Assembly: GCF_030816505.1 (NCBI RefSeq)
Contig: NZ_JAUSYB010000001.1
Span: 558,001-622,000, forward strand
Length of the DNA: 64,000 nt
Direction of reading: 5' to 3'
DNA from: Microbacterium sp. W4I20
GTDB lineage: Bacteria; Actinomycetota; Actinomycetes; Actinomycetales; Microbacteriaceae
In this document: positions 17,177 to 29,343 of the stretch, one piece after another
Layout of the letters: each line of letters begins with the position of its first letter
Position numbering within the stretch: the stretch's first letter is position 1
Position numbers and translations under genes: made by a program
The notes under the pieces: generated by a model
What the model saw: the letters and a program-made list of their open reading frames with translations, nothing else
Told to the model about the DNA's origin: nothing
The model's database searches: none

Positions 17177-17758
17177 CTACGGTACCTCGACGACGCGAGT
17201 CGCGAGCGCCTGGGGATCGTCTCGTTCGACGTGCCGCTGCTCCTGCTCGGCCCACCGGTCCCAGTGTGGTCGATAGGTCTCGCCGTCTCGGGCCAGAGCG
17301 CGAGCCTTGCGACCGGGCTCCGCGGATTCCACCCAGACGCGCACGTCGCCGAGCCTCGCGGTGGCCGGGGTCAGGAGCCCGCTCCCCTCGACGATGACAC
17401 CGAGCGAAGGATCGACGGCGTGATTCTCGGCCTCGGTCTGCTCGGCCCAGTCCCATCGCTGCCAGGTCCCGAGGTAGCCGCGGCCGTGCGGTCGGAGGAT
17501 CCCGTCGAGTGCGCGATCGACACCGGCGTCCAACCCGTCCCATCCCGGGTAGATCGAGTCGAGTGCGATGAGCTGCACGCGCCCCTCCACGGGCCAGCGG
17601 GCCGCCAAGCGTGCGGCGAGGGAAGACTTGCCCGCTCCGCTTCGTCCGTCGATCAGCACCACCGGATTCGCGGCAGCCAGGGCACGGACGTCGTGCTCGA
17701 TCAGCGTCGCGGCTCGCTCGAGGGCAGCCGCGACGGGGTCGTCACTTCTTGAGGGCAC
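17177..17758 (-). CDS. P-loop ATP-binding protein, nucleoside/nucleotide kinase-like
   Basis: 193 aa. Walker A GRSGAGKSSLA near residue 35, followed by LIALDSIYPGWDGLD, resembling the uridine-kinase lid region, and an IVEGSGLL strand. Substrate unknown. The GTG at 17758 lies inside the 3' end of the upstream gene (17-nt overlap); no other plausible start is in frame before the Walker motif. It converges with the DUF2017 gene 4 nt away. Confidence 0.78.
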   Translation of the reverse strand: MPSRSDDPVAAALERAATLIEHDVRALAAANPVVLIDGRSGAGKSSLAARLAARWPVEGRVQLIALDSIYPGWDGLDAGVDRALDGILRPHGRGYLGTWQRWDWAEQTEAENHAVDPSLGVIVEGSGLLTPATARLGDVRVWVESAEPGRKARALARDGETYRPHWDRWAEQEQRHVERDDPQALATRVVEVP

Positions 17759-18059
17759 GGATGATGCGCGAGAGCGCCTTGCCGGTGATCCAGACGAACG
17801 GACCCGCCACGACGAGCAGCGTGACGATGTTCGGCTCGAATCGCAGTCCCTCCTCGCGGCGCACGTAGACGCCGACCGGGATCGAGACGCCGCCGCCGCC
17901 ACCGCCTTCAGCGCCTTCGCCGCTTCCTCCGCCGAAGCCGGAGTAGGTGATCGACACCGGGGTGATGCTCACCCCGTCGACATCCTGCGGCTCGCCATAC
18001 GCGCTCTTCACGCCGAAGGACGCGATCTGCTTACCCAGTTCCAGTGCAATGTTCGGCAT
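17742..18059 (-). CDS. GerW/YtfJ-like sporulation-family protein
   Basis: 105 aa. The layout GEPQDVDGVSITPVSITYSG, a Gly-rich loop (GGGSGEGAEGGGGGG), then GVSIPVGVYVRREEGLRF is that of the Spore_YtfJ/GerW family, followed by a hydrophobic segment NIVTLLVVAGPFVWITG and a basic tail. The organism type does not make endospores, so the role here is unknown. Moderately sure of the family. Confidence 0.65.
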   Translation of the reverse strand: MPNIALELGKQIASFGVKSAYGEPQDVDGVSITPVSITYSGFGGGSGEGAEGGGGGGVSIPVGVYVRREEGLRFEPNIVTLLVVAGPFVWITGKALSRIIRALKK

Positions 18060-18097
18060 GGTTCCACGCTAGCCGACAAGCTCCGCGAACGGTGAGG

Positions 18098-19354
18098 TCA
18101 ATCCAACCCGTGAGCCTTCGGATGCTGCGCCGCACCGCGCCCGTCGGCCCGGCCGATGTGTCGGGCACGGCTGATCGTCGCCGTGCCGAATCGGGCGACC
18201 GCCTCATCCATCGCGCCCTCGACCTTCCGCCAGTGCTCGTCGTCGTCCCAGAGGGCGAGACCGCCCCCACCGGCGGGTCGCAGGTTCTCCGCGCGCACCC
18301 CGAGCAGGCGGATCGGATCTCGACGGTCGATCTGCTCGAACAGGGTCTGCGCGGCTTCTCCGATGCGTTGCCCGACCGCGGTGGGCTCGCCCAGCGTCTG
18401 CGAACGACTCAGCGTGCGGAAGTCGTCGAAGCGCACCTTGATCGCGACCGTCGCCGTCTCCCACTCCGCGCGCCGCAGTCGTGCGGCCACGCGATCGGCG
18501 AGCCGGAGGAGTACAGCGCGGAGGAAGTCGCGGTCGAGGATGTCGGTCTCGAAGGTCTCCTCGTGACCGATGCTCTTCTCGATGCGCTCCGTGTCGACCT
18601 CGCGGGCGTCCTCTCCGCGGGCGAGCAGCGTGAGTCGCGCACTGAGAGCCGGACCGACCGCTCGCTCCAGCATCTCGCGAGACGATTCGCGGATGTCCCC
18701 GATGGTGCGGATGCCGCGGGATTCGAGGGTCTCCGCGGCCTTGGGGCCGACTCCCCACATCGCTCGGACCGAGCGCGGCGCCAGGAAGTCGAGCGTCTCG
18801 GATGCCGGGACCACCAGCATCCCGTCGGGCTTCGCGATCGTCGACGCCATCTTCGCCACATGCTTCGTCGCAGCCACCCCGACGCTGCAGGTGATGCCGA
18901 CCTCCTCGTGAACGCGCGCGCGGATCAATGCCGCGATCTGCGCCGGGCTCCCCCACAGACGCCGGACGCCCTGCACGTCGAGGAACGCCTCGTCGACGGA
19001 CAAAGGCTCCACGAGGGGGGTGAACGACTCGAAGATGTCCATGACCTGCCGCGACACGGCCTGGTACCGATGGAAGTGCGGCACCACGATGCGCGCCGTC
19101 GGGCACAGTCGCATGGCCTGCGACACCGGCATGGCCGCGCGCACACCGTAGCGGCGGGCCTCATACGAGGCACTGGACACGACCGAGCGTCCGTCCGGGG
19201 CGCCGATGATCAGCGGCAGGCCGCGGAGGCTCGGGTCATCGAGCACCTCGACGGCAGCGTAGAACGCGTCCATGTCGACGTGGAGGATGCGGGTGCCGCT
19301 GTCATCAGCGTCGGCGGCGGACGTGACCTGCCCTCTACCGTCACCGTGACCCAT
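18098..19354 (-). CDS. dinB: DNA polymerase IV
   Basis: Y-family translesion polymerase. 418 aa. Catalytic acidic residues lie in HVDMDAFYAAVE and SVDEAFLDV; SVGVAATKHVAKMAS is the palm/thumb motif and GVGPKAAETLESRGI the helix-hairpin-helix. The little-finger domain is complete. The short C-terminal tail (GRGAAQHPKAHGLD) shows no obvious clamp-binding motif. Monocistronic. Confidence 0.94.
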   Translation of the reverse strand: MGHGDGRGQVTSAADADDSGTRILHVDMDAFYAAVEVLDDPSLRGLPLIIGAPDGRSVVSSASYEARRYGVRAAMPVSQAMRLCPTARIVVPHFHRYQAVSRQVMDIFESFTPLVEPLSVDEAFLDVQGVRRLWGSPAQIAALIRARVHEEVGITCSVGVAATKHVAKMASTIAKPDGMLVVPASETLDFLAPRSVRAMWGVGPKAAETLESRGIRTIGDIRESSREMLERAVGPALSARLTLLARGEDAREVDTERIEKSIGHEETFETDILDRDFLRAVLLRLADRVAARLRRAEWETATVAIKVRFDDFRTLSRSQTLGEPTAVGQRIGEAAQTLFEQIDRRDPIRLLGVRAENLRPAGGGGLALWDDDEHWRKVEGAMDEAVARFGTATISRARHIGRADGRGAAQHPKAHGLD

Positions 19355-19363
19355 ACGACCATT

Positions 19364-19397
19364 CTCCCTCGGGCCGCCGACGTGCGGCCCGAGGGAG
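19364..19397 (-). terminator. Terminator downstream of gatB
   Basis: Perfect 14-bp inverted repeat CTCCCTCGGGCCGC/GCGGCCCGAGGGAG with a 6-nt loop, 5 nt beyond the gatB stop and just upstream of dinB. Confidence 0.75.
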
Positions 19398-19401
19398 CAC
19401 G

Positions 19402-20916
19402 CTACTGAGCGGCGCGCTCGAGGATAAGTTCGCGGACACGCGCGGCGTCTGCCTGTCCCTTCATCGCCTTCATGACGGCGCCGATCACCGCACCCGCGGC
19501 CTGGACCTTGCCGTCCTTGATCTTCGCCAGCACATCGGGCTGCGCGGCGAAGGCCTCGTCGATGGCCGCGATCAGTGCGCCGTCGTCGGACACGACGGCC
19601 AGTCCGCGCGCGTCGATGACCTGCTGCGGGGTACCTTCACCGGCAATGACGCCCTCGAGCACCTGACGCGCCAGCTTGTCCGTGAGGGTGCCCGCGTCGA
19701 TGAGCCTCTGCAGCGCGACGACGTTCTCCGGGTTGATCAGCTCGGCGGCATCCTTCTCGTGTGCATTCGCCAGGCGGGAGATCTCGCCCGTCCACCACTT
19801 GCGCGCGCTCGCGGGAGAGGCTCCTGCGGCGATCGTGGCAGCGACCTCTTCGAGCACGCCGTTGTTGCGCACGTCCTGGAACTCCAGGTCGGTGAAGCCC
19901 CACTCGGTCATGAGGCGACGACGCCGGGCGACCGGCTGCTCGGGCAGGGCTGCGCGCAGCTCTTCGATCAGTGCCGCGGGAGGCTCCACCGGAAGCAGGT
20001 CGGGCTCCGGGAAGTACCGGTAGTCATCGGCATCCGACTTCGGACGGCCCGGCGACGTGGTGCCGGTGTCCTCGTGCCAGTGCCGCGTCTCCTGTGTGAT
20101 CGTGCCGCCGTCGGCGAGGATCTGCGCCTGACGCTGGATCTCGTACCTGACCGCCCGCTCGACCGAACGCATCGAGTTCACGTTCTTGGTCTCGGTGCGG
20201 GTGCCGAGCTTCTCGGTGCCGCGGGGGCGCAGTGAGATGTTCGCATCGCAGCGCAGGTTGCCGCGCTCGAGACGGGCCTCGGAGATGCCCAGCCCACGGA
20301 CGATGTCGCGGATCGTCTGGACGTAGGCCTTCGCGACCTCGGGAGCGCGGTGCTCGGTCCCGGTGATCACCTTCGTGACGATCTCGACCAGCGGGACGCC
20401 GGCGCGGTTGTAGTCGACGAGCGAGTACTCCGCGCCCTGGATGCGTCCGGTCGCACCACCCATGTGGGTGAGCTTGCCGGCGTCCTCCTCCATGTGCGCG
20501 CGCTCGATCGGGATGGTCACGACCGTGCCGTCCTCGAGCTCGACCTCGACGGAGCCCTCGAACGCGATCGGCTCGTCGTACTGCGAGATCTGGTAGTTCT
20601 TGCCGAGGTCCGGGTAGAAGTAGTTCTTCCGGGCGAAGCGGCTGGATTCGGCGATGGAGCAGCCGAGCGCGAGACCCAGGCTGATCGAGGAGCGGATCGC
20701 CGTCTCGTTCACGACGGGCAGCGACCCCGGCAGCCCGAGATCGACCGGCGCGATGAGGGTGTTGGGCTCTGCCGCGTGGTACTTCTCGTTGGCGGGGTTC
20801 GGCGCATCCGAGAACATCTTCGTGTTCGTGTTGAGCTCGACGTGCACCTCGAAACCGAGGACCGGCTCGAACAGCTCGAGCGCCTTGTCGAAGTCCATGA
20901 GCTTGGCGGTGGCCAT
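19402..20916 (-). CDS. gatB: Asp-tRNA(Asn)/Glu-tRNA(Gln) amidotransferase subunit B
   Basis: Binds the misacylated tRNA and ATP, phosphorylating the side chain for amidation with GatA-derived ammonia. 504 aa. [18 protein letters not shown] at the N-terminus and [20 protein letters not shown] are the conserved cradle motifs; the C-terminal YqeY-like domain ends with the [17 protein letters not shown] region. Its ATG shares one base with the gatA stop. Confidence 0.96.
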   Translation of the reverse strand: MATAKLMDFDKALELFEPVLGFEVHVELNTNTKMFSDAPNPANEKYHAAEPNTLIAPVDLGLPGSLPVVNETAIRSSISLGLALGCSIAESSRFARKNYFYPDLGKNYQISQYDEPIAFEGSVEVELEDGTVVTIPIERAHMEEDAGKLTHMGGATGRIQGAEYSLVDYNRAGVPLVEIVTKVITGTEHRAPEVAKAYVQTIRDIVRGLGISEARLERGNLRCDANISLRPRGTEKLGTRTETKNVNSMRSVERAVRYEIQRQAQILADGGTITQETRHWHEDTGTTSPGRPKSDADDYRYFPEPDLLPVEPPAALIEELRAALPEQPVARRRRLMTEWGFTDLEFQDVRNNGVLEEVAATIAAGASPASARKWWTGEISRLANAHEKDAAELINPENVVALQRLIDAGTLTDKLARQVLEGVIAGEGTPQQVIDARGLAVVSDDGALIAAIDEAFAAQPDVLAKIKDGKVQAAGAVIGAVMKAMKGQADAARVRELILERAAQ

Positions 20917-22454
20917 CAGCGGGTTCCTCCGTTACTGGGTCCCTGAGCTTGTCGAAGGGCGGGCGCCTGGGAGAGGAGCGGGGCTCCCCAGGAGTCGAGC
21001 AACACGGCTTCGAGTGCGGCGCCGACCTTGTAGAGACGCGCGTCCTCGCGGGCGGGCGCCAGGAACTGGATGCCGACCGGCAGGCCGTCCTCCTCGGCGA
21101 GACCGCTGGGGATCGAGATGCCCGGCACGCCGGCGAGGTTCGCCGGGATCGTCGTGACGTCGTTCAGGTACATCTGCAGCGGGTCGTCGATCTTCTCCCC
21201 GATCTTGAACGCCGTCGTCGGCGCCGACGGCGTCGCGATGATGTCGACGTCGGCGAAGGCGTTCGCGAAGTCCTGCTGGATGAGCGTGCGGACCTTCTGC
21301 GCGCTGCCGTAGTACGCGTCGTAGTAGCCCGCCGACAGCGCGTAGGTGCCGAGGATGATGCGGCGCTTGACCTCGTCGCCGAAGCCGGCGTCGCGGGTGG
21401 CGGACATCACGTCCTCGACGGTGGGGTTCCCGTCGGGGGTCACCCGCAGGCCGAAGCGGACGGAGTCGAACTTCGCCAGGTTGCTCGACGCCTCGGCCGG
21501 GAGGATCAGGTAGTAGGCGGCGACGCCGTATTCGAAGTGCGGTGCGCCGATCTCGACGATCTCCGCCCCCTGAGCCTCCATCAGGGCGAGTGCGCTGCGG
21601 AAGGACGCCGCCACGCCGGGCTGGAAACCGCTGTCCGGGAGCTCGCGGATCACGCCGACCTTCAGACCCTTGAGCACGTCTCCGCGGGCGCCCTCGCGCG
21701 CAGCATCCGCGAATGAGGGCCAGGCGTCGCGCAGTGACGTGGAGTCCTTCGCGTCGTGACCGCCGATCACATCGTGCAGGAGCCCGGCGTCGAGCACCGT
21801 GCGGGTGACCGGCCCGACCTGGTCGAGGCTCGAGGCCAGCGCGATCGCCCCGTAGCGGCTCACGCCGCCGTAGGTGGGCTTCACGCCGACGGTGCCCGTG
21901 ACGTGCGCCGGCTGACGGATCGATCCGCCGGTGTCGGAGCCGAGCGCGAGCGGAGCTTCGAAGGCAGCCACTGCCGCCGCCGAACCACCGCCGGAGCCGC
22001 CGGGGATCCGATCGAGGTCCCAGGGGTTGCGGGTCGGGCCGTAGGCGGAGTGCTCCGTGGAGGAGCCCATCGCGAACTCGTCCATGTTGGTCTTGCCGAG
22101 CGGGATGAGACCCGCGGCCCGAGACCGCGCGACGACGGTCGCGTCGTACGGCGACCGGTAGCCCTCGAGGATGCGCGAACCGCTGGTCGTCGGCTGGTCG
22201 TTCGTGACCAGGACGTCCTTGATGGCCAGCGGCACGCCGGCGATCGGGCCGAGCTGCTCCCCCGCCGCGCGCTGCGCGTCGACGGCTGCCGCAGCCTCGA
22301 GCGCGTGCTCGTTCACGTGCAGGAAGGCATGGACGTCGCCGTCGACGGCGGCGATCCGGTCGAGGTGCGCCTGAGTGGCCTCGACGCTGGAGATCTCGCG
22401 CGAGGCGAGCTTGTCGGCGAGCTCCGCGGCGGTCAGGCGGATGATGTCGCTCAC
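20916..22454 (-). CDS. gatA: Asp-tRNA(Asn)/Glu-tRNA(Gln) amidotransferase subunit A
   Basis: Glutaminase subunit supplying ammonia. 512 aa. Amidase signature with Ser-cisSer-Lys triad: Lys in [10 protein letters not shown], Ser residues in [14 protein letters not shown] and [10 protein letters not shown]. The last dozen or so residues ([14 protein letters not shown]) are not part of the family; they are translated from a REP-like palindrome. Overlaps gatC by 4 nt and gatB by 1 nt. Confidence 0.95.
   Translation of the reverse strand: MSDIIRLTAAELADKLASREISSVEATQAHLDRIAAVDGDVHAFLHVNEHALEAAAAVDAQRAAGEQLGPIAGVPLAIKDVLVTNDQPTTSGSRILEGYRSPYDATVVARSRAAGLIPLGKTNMDEFAMGSSTEHSAYGPTRNPWDLDRIPGGSGGGSAAAVAAFEAPLALGSDTGGSIRQPAHVTGTVGVKPTYGGVSRYGAIALASSLDQVGPVTRTVLDAGLLHDVIGGHDAKDSTSLRDAWPSFADAAREGARGDVLKGLKVGVIRELPDSGFQPGVAASFRSALALMEAQGAEIVEIGAPHFEYGVAAYYLILPAEASSNLAKFDSVRFGLRVTPDGNPTVEDVMSATRDAGFGDEVKRRIILGTYALSAGYYDAYYGSAQKVRTLIQQDFANAFADVDIIATPSAPTTAFKIGEKIDDPLQMYLNDVTTIPANLAGVPGISIPSGLAEEDGLPVGIQFLAPAREDARLYKVGAALEAVLLDSWGAPLLSQAPALRQAQGPSNGGTR
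20941..20959. repeat. REP-like imperfect palindrome inside the 3' end of gatA
   Basis: CCCTGAGCTTGTCGAAGGG, an imperfect palindrome of the kind dispersed between genes in many actinobacterial and proteobacterial genomes. Here it falls within the last codons of gatA. Only one copy is present in this window. Confidence 0.6.
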
Positions 22455-22750
22455 TGCTCTTCTCCCAGGATCGCGGTGACCCGGAAGCGGCCGTCGGCGG
22501 CATCCGGTGCGTTCTGCAGCACCTGCTCGTGGGTGAGGGTCTCCCCCACCTCATCGGGACGGAAGACGTTGCTCAGCGGGATCGGGTGGCTCGTCGCGAC
22601 GATGTCGGCGGTCGCGACCTCCGACACCTTGGCGATGTTGTCGACGATGGCGTCGAGCTGGCCCGTGAGCCGCGTCACCTCGTCGTCGTTCAGCTGGATA
22701 CGCGCGAGCACGCCGAGATGGCGCACGAGTTCAGGGGTGATTTCAGACAC
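22451..22750 (-). CDS. gatC: Asp-tRNA(Asn)/Glu-tRNA(Gln) amidotransferase subunit C
   Basis: 99 aa stabilising subunit. [20 protein letters not shown], then the LDAIVDNI helix and [14 protein letters not shown] are typical GatC. First gene of gatCAB; the GTG start is 6 nt after a TAGACT hexamer. Confidence 0.94.
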   Translation of the reverse strand: MSEITPELVRHLGVLARIQLNDDEVTRLTGQLDAIVDNIAKVSEVATADIVATSHPIPLSNVFRPDEVGETLTHEQVLQNAPDAADGRFRVTAILGEEQ

Positions 22751-22756
22751 GCTTCC

Positions 22757-22762
22757 AGTCTA
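22757..22762 (-). promoter_or_regulatory. -10 hexamer TAGACT of gatCAB
   Basis: TAGACT, 6 nt, then GTG at 22750: leaderless geometry. Back to back with the -10 of the acyl-CoA ligase gene. Confidence 0.58.
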
Positions 22763-22806
22763 GTTGTCTCGTATAGGGCGCCCCTTCTGAGACCACGCGC
22801 GCGCTC

Positions 22807-22812
22807 TATGCT
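22807..22812 (+). promoter_or_regulatory. -10 hexamer TATGCT of the acyl-CoA ligase gene
   Basis: TATGCT, 7 nt, then GTG at 22820. An ATG at 22808 lies within this hexamer and is therefore unlikely to be the start. Confidence 0.5.
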
Positions 22813-22819
22813 GGGGCAC

Positions 22820-24520
22820 GTGAGCCAGTTCCAGCCTCCGCGCCCATGGATCGCCAGCTATGCGGCGGGAGTCCCCGAAGACCTCGCCCCCGTCGAGGGC
22901 TCGCTGATCGACATCGTCGCGGCGTCCGCCAGGGACTATCCCGACGCCCCTGCTCTGCAGTTCTTCGGCAGGGAGACGACCTACGCGGATCTGCAGACCC
23001 AGATCGACCGCGCCGCCGCCGGACTCCGCGACCTGGGTGTCCGCGCCGGAGACCCCGTGGCGATCGTGCTGCCCAACTGCCCGCAGCACATCGTGGCGTT
23101 CTACGCGGTGCTGCGCCTGGGTGCTGTCGTCGTGGAGCACAACCCGCTCTACACGCCGCGCGAACTCCGCAAGCAGTTCGAGGATCACGGCGCGAAGCAC
23201 GCCATCGTGTGGAACAAGGTGGCGCGCACGGTGCAGGAGTTCCCTGTCGACCTCGCGGTCGCGAACCTCGTGTCGGTCGACGTGACGCGCGCGATGCCCT
23301 TCCTCACGCGCCTCGCGCTCCGCCTGCCCGTGGCGAAGGCCCGCGAATCGCGCGCCGCCCTCACTGAGAACGTGCGCGGCACCGTCGCGTGGGACTCGCT
23401 CGTGGCCTCCACGCCGATCCCCGCGACTCACCCCAAGCCGTCCACGGACGACCTCGCGATCATCCAGTACACCTCCGGCACCACGGGCACCCCCAAGGGC
23501 GCCTCGCTCACGCACCGCAATCTCCTGGCGAACGCCGCGCAGGCACGGGCCTGGGTTCCCTCGATCACGCGGGGCGACGGCTGCGTCGTCTACGCGGTGC
23601 TGCCGATGTTCCACGCCTACGGATTGACCCTCTGCCTCACCTTCGCGATGTCGATGGGCGCGCGGCTCGTACTGTTCCCGAAGTTCGACCCCGACCTGGT
23701 GCTCGACGTCGTCAAGAAGCATCCGGCGACGTTCCTGCCGCTCGTACCGCCCATCGCCGACCGGCTGCTCGCAGCCGCCCGCGCGAAGGGAGTGTCACTC
23801 GAGGGCATCGAGGTCGCCATCTCCGGCGCCATGGCGCTGCCGCACGACCTCGTCGTCCCGTTCGAGGAGGCGACGCACGGCTTCCTGGTGGAGGGGTATG
23901 GACTCAGCGAGTGCTCCCCCGTCCTGATGGCCAACCCGGTCGCCGCCCATCGCGTGCCCGGAACCGTCGGCCTCCCGCTGCCGGGCACGGAATGCCGGGT
24001 CGTCGATCCGGAGAACCCGACCCAGGACGTGCCGGAGGGATCACCGGGAGAACTGGTGGTCCGTGGCCCGCAGGTGTTCTCCGGGTACTACGGCAAGCCG
24101 GAGGAGACCGAGGAGGTCTTCGCCGACGGCTGGTTCCGCACCGGAGACATCGTCACCATCGATGACGCCGGCTTCGTCCGCATCGTCGACCGCATCAAGG
24201 AGCTCATCATCACCGGCGGCTTCAACGTCGCGCCCACCGAGGTCGAGAACGCACTTCGCCAGCATCCTCAGGTCACGGATGCTGCGGTCGTGGGTCTCGC
24301 GAGCGAGCATTCCGGCGAAGAGGTCGTCGCCGCGATCGTCGTCGACGGCGGCAGTGACGTCGACGTGGAGGCGATCCGCGAGTTCGCGCGCAGCATCCTC
24401 ACCCCTTACAAGGTCCCGCGACGCATCTTCGTGGTCGACGAACTGCCGAAATCGCTCATCGGGAAGGTCCTTCGCCGCCAGGTCAAGGAGAAGCTCCTGG
24501 CGTTGACGACCGGTCGCTGA
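22820..24520 (+). CDS. Long-chain fatty-acid-CoA ligase (AMP-binding)
   Basis: Activates fatty acids to acyl-CoA through an acyl-AMP. 566 aa, usual length for FadD-type enzymes. ATP/AMP motif YTSGTTGTPKGASLTHRNL, then YGLSECSPVLMANP, the hinge GWFRTGDIVTIDDAGFVRIVD and the C-terminal Lys motif SLIGKVLRRQVKEKL. GTG start with leaderless -10. Diverges from gatC. Confidence 0.92.
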   Translation: MSQFQPPRPWIASYAAGVPEDLAPVEGSLIDIVAASARDYPDAPALQFFGRETTYADLQTQIDRAAAGLRDLGVRAGDPVAIVLPNCPQHIVAFYAVLRLGAVVVEHNPLYTPRELRKQFEDHGAKHAIVWNKVARTVQEFPVDLAVANLVSVDVTRAMPFLTRLALRLPVAKARESRAALTENVRGTVAWDSLVASTPIPATHPKPSTDDLAIIQYTSGTTGTPKGASLTHRNLLANAAQARAWVPSITRGDGCVVYAVLPMFHAYGLTLCLTFAMSMGARLVLFPKFDPDLVLDVVKKHPATFLPLVPPIADRLLAAARAKGVSLEGIEVAISGAMALPHDLVVPFEEATHGFLVEGYGLSECSPVLMANPVAAHRVPGTVGLPLPGTECRVVDPENPTQDVPEGSPGELVVRGPQVFSGYYGKPEETEEVFADGWFRTGDIVTIDDAGFVRIVDRIKELIITGGFNVAPTEVENALRQHPQVTDAAVVGLASEHSGEEVVAAIVVDGGSDVDVEAIREFARSILTPYKVPRRIFVVDELPKSLIGKVLRRQVKEKLLALTTGR

Positions 24521-24556
24521 GGACGCCCTCACAGGCGGCGGACACCGCCGGGGCGC

Positions 24557-24562
24557 TACCCT
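24557..24562 (+). promoter_or_regulatory. -10 hexamer TACCCT of the DEAD-box helicase gene
   Basis: TACCCT, 6 nt, then GTG at 24569: leaderless geometry. Confidence 0.42.
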
Positions 24563-24568
24563 TGGGAA

Positions 24569-26419
24569 GTGACTCCTGAAGATGCAGTGCTGACCGACGC
24601 CCCCGAGGACTCCCCCGCGACCCCCGGATTCGAGGAACTCGGCATCACCGGGCCCGTCCTCAAAGCCATCAAGGATCTCGGCTACGAGACGCCTTCCCCT
24701 ATCCAGGCGGCGACCATTCCGACCCTGCTCTCGGGTCGTGACGTCGTCGGACAGGCCCAGACCGGTACGGGAAAGACCGCCGCCTTCGCGCTCCCCGTGC
24801 TCGAGCGCCTCGACGTGTCGCAGAAGATCCCGCAGGCCCTCGTGCTGGCGCCCACGCGCGAGCTCGCGCTGCAGGTGTGCGAGGCCTTCGAGTCCTACGC
24901 CTCGAAGATGAAGGGCGTCCACGTCCTCCCCGTCTACGGCGGACAGGGCTACGGCGTGCAGCTCTCTGCGCTGCGCCGCGGCGTGCACGTGATCGTCGGC
25001 ACCCCCGGCCGCATCATGGACCACCTCGCCAAGGGCACCCTCGACCTGTCGGAGCTGAAGTACCTGGTCCTCGACGAGGCCGACGAGATGCTGAAGATGG
25101 GTTTCGCGGAGGACGTCGAGCAGATCCTGGCGCAGACTCCCGCCGAGAAGCAGGTCGCCCTGTTCTCGGCGACGATGCCCCCGCAGATCCGTCGCCTCGC
25201 GCAGAAGTACCTGCGTGAGCCGGAAGAGATCAGCATCAAGTCGAAGACCGCCACGGGCACGAACATCACGCAGCGCTACCTCGTGGTGTCGTACGCGCAG
25301 AAGGTCGACGCCCTCACCCGCATCCTCGAGGTCGAGAACTTCGACGGCATGATCGTCTTCGTCCGCACGAAGAACGAGACCGAGACGCTCGCCGAGAAGC
25401 TGCGGGCGCGCGGATACTCCGCCACCGCGATCAACGGCGACGTCGCGCAGGTGCAGCGCGAGCGCAGCGTGAACCAGCTGAAGGACGGCAAGCTCGACAT
25501 CCTCGTGGCGACCGACGTCGCGGCCCGCGGCCTCGACGTCGAGCGCATCAGTCACGTGATCAACTTCGACATCCCCACCGACACCGAGTCGTACGTGCAC
25601 CGCATCGGCCGCACCGGGCGGGCGGGCCGTACGGGTGACGCGATCAGCTTCATCACGCCGCGCGAGCGCTACCTGCTCAAGCACATCGAGAAGGCCACGC
25701 GTCAGCAGCCTGCTCAGATGCAGCTGCCGAGCACGGAGGACGTGAACACCACTCGTCTGAACCGCTTCGACGACGCGATCACCACCGCGCTCTCCGAGAC
25801 CGGTCGCATCGAGGCGTTCCGCGACATCGTGGCGCACTACGTCCGTCATCACGACGTCCCCGAGGGCGATGTCGCCGCTGCGCTGGCCGTGGTCGCACAG
25901 GGCGACAAGCCGTTGCTCCTCGATCCGGCGAACGATCCGCTGACGAGGGCTGTCGAGGCCGACAATCGCCCGCCGAAGGAACGTGCCGGGCGGGATTCCC
26001 GCGAGCCTCGCGAGCCGCGCACGGAGCGCCGTGGCCGCGGCGACTACACCGCGTACCGCATCGAGGTGGGCCGCCGTCACCGGGTCGAGCCGCGTCAGAT
26101 CGTCGGTGCGCTGGCGAACGAGGGCGGCCTCGGTCGCGACGACTTCGGTGTGATCAACATCCGCCCCGACTTCTCGACGGTCGAACTCCCCGCCAATCTC
26201 AGCCCCTCCGTGCTCGAGAAGCTGCGGGACACGCGCATCTCGGGTCGTCTGATCGAGATCAAGCCGGACCGTGGTCCGGCCGGCGGACGCCGCAGCAGCG
26301 GCCCGCGTGAGGACTCCCGCGACAGCGCGCCCCGCTACGAGCGCCGTGACCGCGACGAGCGCCCGGCCCGCAGCGATCGGGACGAGAAGCCGTTCCGCAA
26401 GCCGCGACACAAGAGCTGA
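24569..26419 (+). CDS. deaD: DEAD-box ATP-dependent RNA helicase (DeaD/CsdA-like)
   Basis: RNA helicase for ribosome assembly and mRNA remodelling. 616 aa. Q motif and PSPIQAATIP, Walker A AQTGTGKT, VLDEADEML (DEAD box), SAT, ARGLDVERISHVINFD and HRIGRTGRAGRTG. A DbpA-type RNA-binding domain follows (YTAYRIEVGRRHRVEPRQIVG, about residues 490-570), then a basic Arg/Asp/Ser-rich disordered tail. The family is sure; the symbol reflects the closest general group. Confidence 0.93.
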   Translation: MTPEDAVLTDAPEDSPATPGFEELGITGPVLKAIKDLGYETPSPIQAATIPTLLSGRDVVGQAQTGTGKTAAFALPVLERLDVSQKIPQALVLAPTRELALQVCEAFESYASKMKGVHVLPVYGGQGYGVQLSALRRGVHVIVGTPGRIMDHLAKGTLDLSELKYLVLDEADEMLKMGFAEDVEQILAQTPAEKQVALFSATMPPQIRRLAQKYLREPEEISIKSKTATGTNITQRYLVVSYAQKVDALTRILEVENFDGMIVFVRTKNETETLAEKLRARGYSATAINGDVAQVQRERSVNQLKDGKLDILVATDVAARGLDVERISHVINFDIPTDTESYVHRIGRTGRAGRTGDAISFITPRERYLLKHIEKATRQQPAQMQLPSTEDVNTTRLNRFDDAITTALSETGRIEAFRDIVAHYVRHHDVPEGDVAAALAVVAQGDKPLLLDPANDPLTRAVEADNRPPKERAGRDSREPREPRTERRGRGDYTAYRIEVGRRHRVEPRQIVGALANEGGLGRDDFGVINIRPDFSTVELPANLSPSVLEKLRDTRISGRLIEIKPDRGPAGGRRSSGPREDSRDSAPRYERRDRDERPARSDRDEKPFRKPRHKS

Positions 26420-26434
26420 CGCACCACACCGCGG

Positions 26435-26486
26435 ACGACACGAACCTCGCAGGAATCCCACCGGATCTCTGCGAGGTTCGCGTCGT
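26435..26486 (+). terminator. Candidate terminator of the helicase gene
   Basis: 18-nt arms (ACGACACGAACCTCGCAG against CTGCGAGGTTCGCGTCGT) with one mismatch and a 16-nt loop, lying between two convergent genes; may work in both directions. Confidence 0.55.
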
Positions 26487-26506
26487 TCTGCGCTCGTGCG
26501 GCGGCG

Positions 26507-29316
<2,810 letters not shown>

Positions 29317-29343
29317 CGAGCGGGTGCCGACATCCATCGAGGG

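Noticed and set aside
22808-22819. ATG at 22808 as start of the acyl-CoA ligase
   Set aside because: It lies inside the TATGCT -10 hexamer, so it would not be transcribed.
24041-26461. Open frame of 806 codons on the - strand
   Set aside because: Mirror of the helicase gene with no motif.
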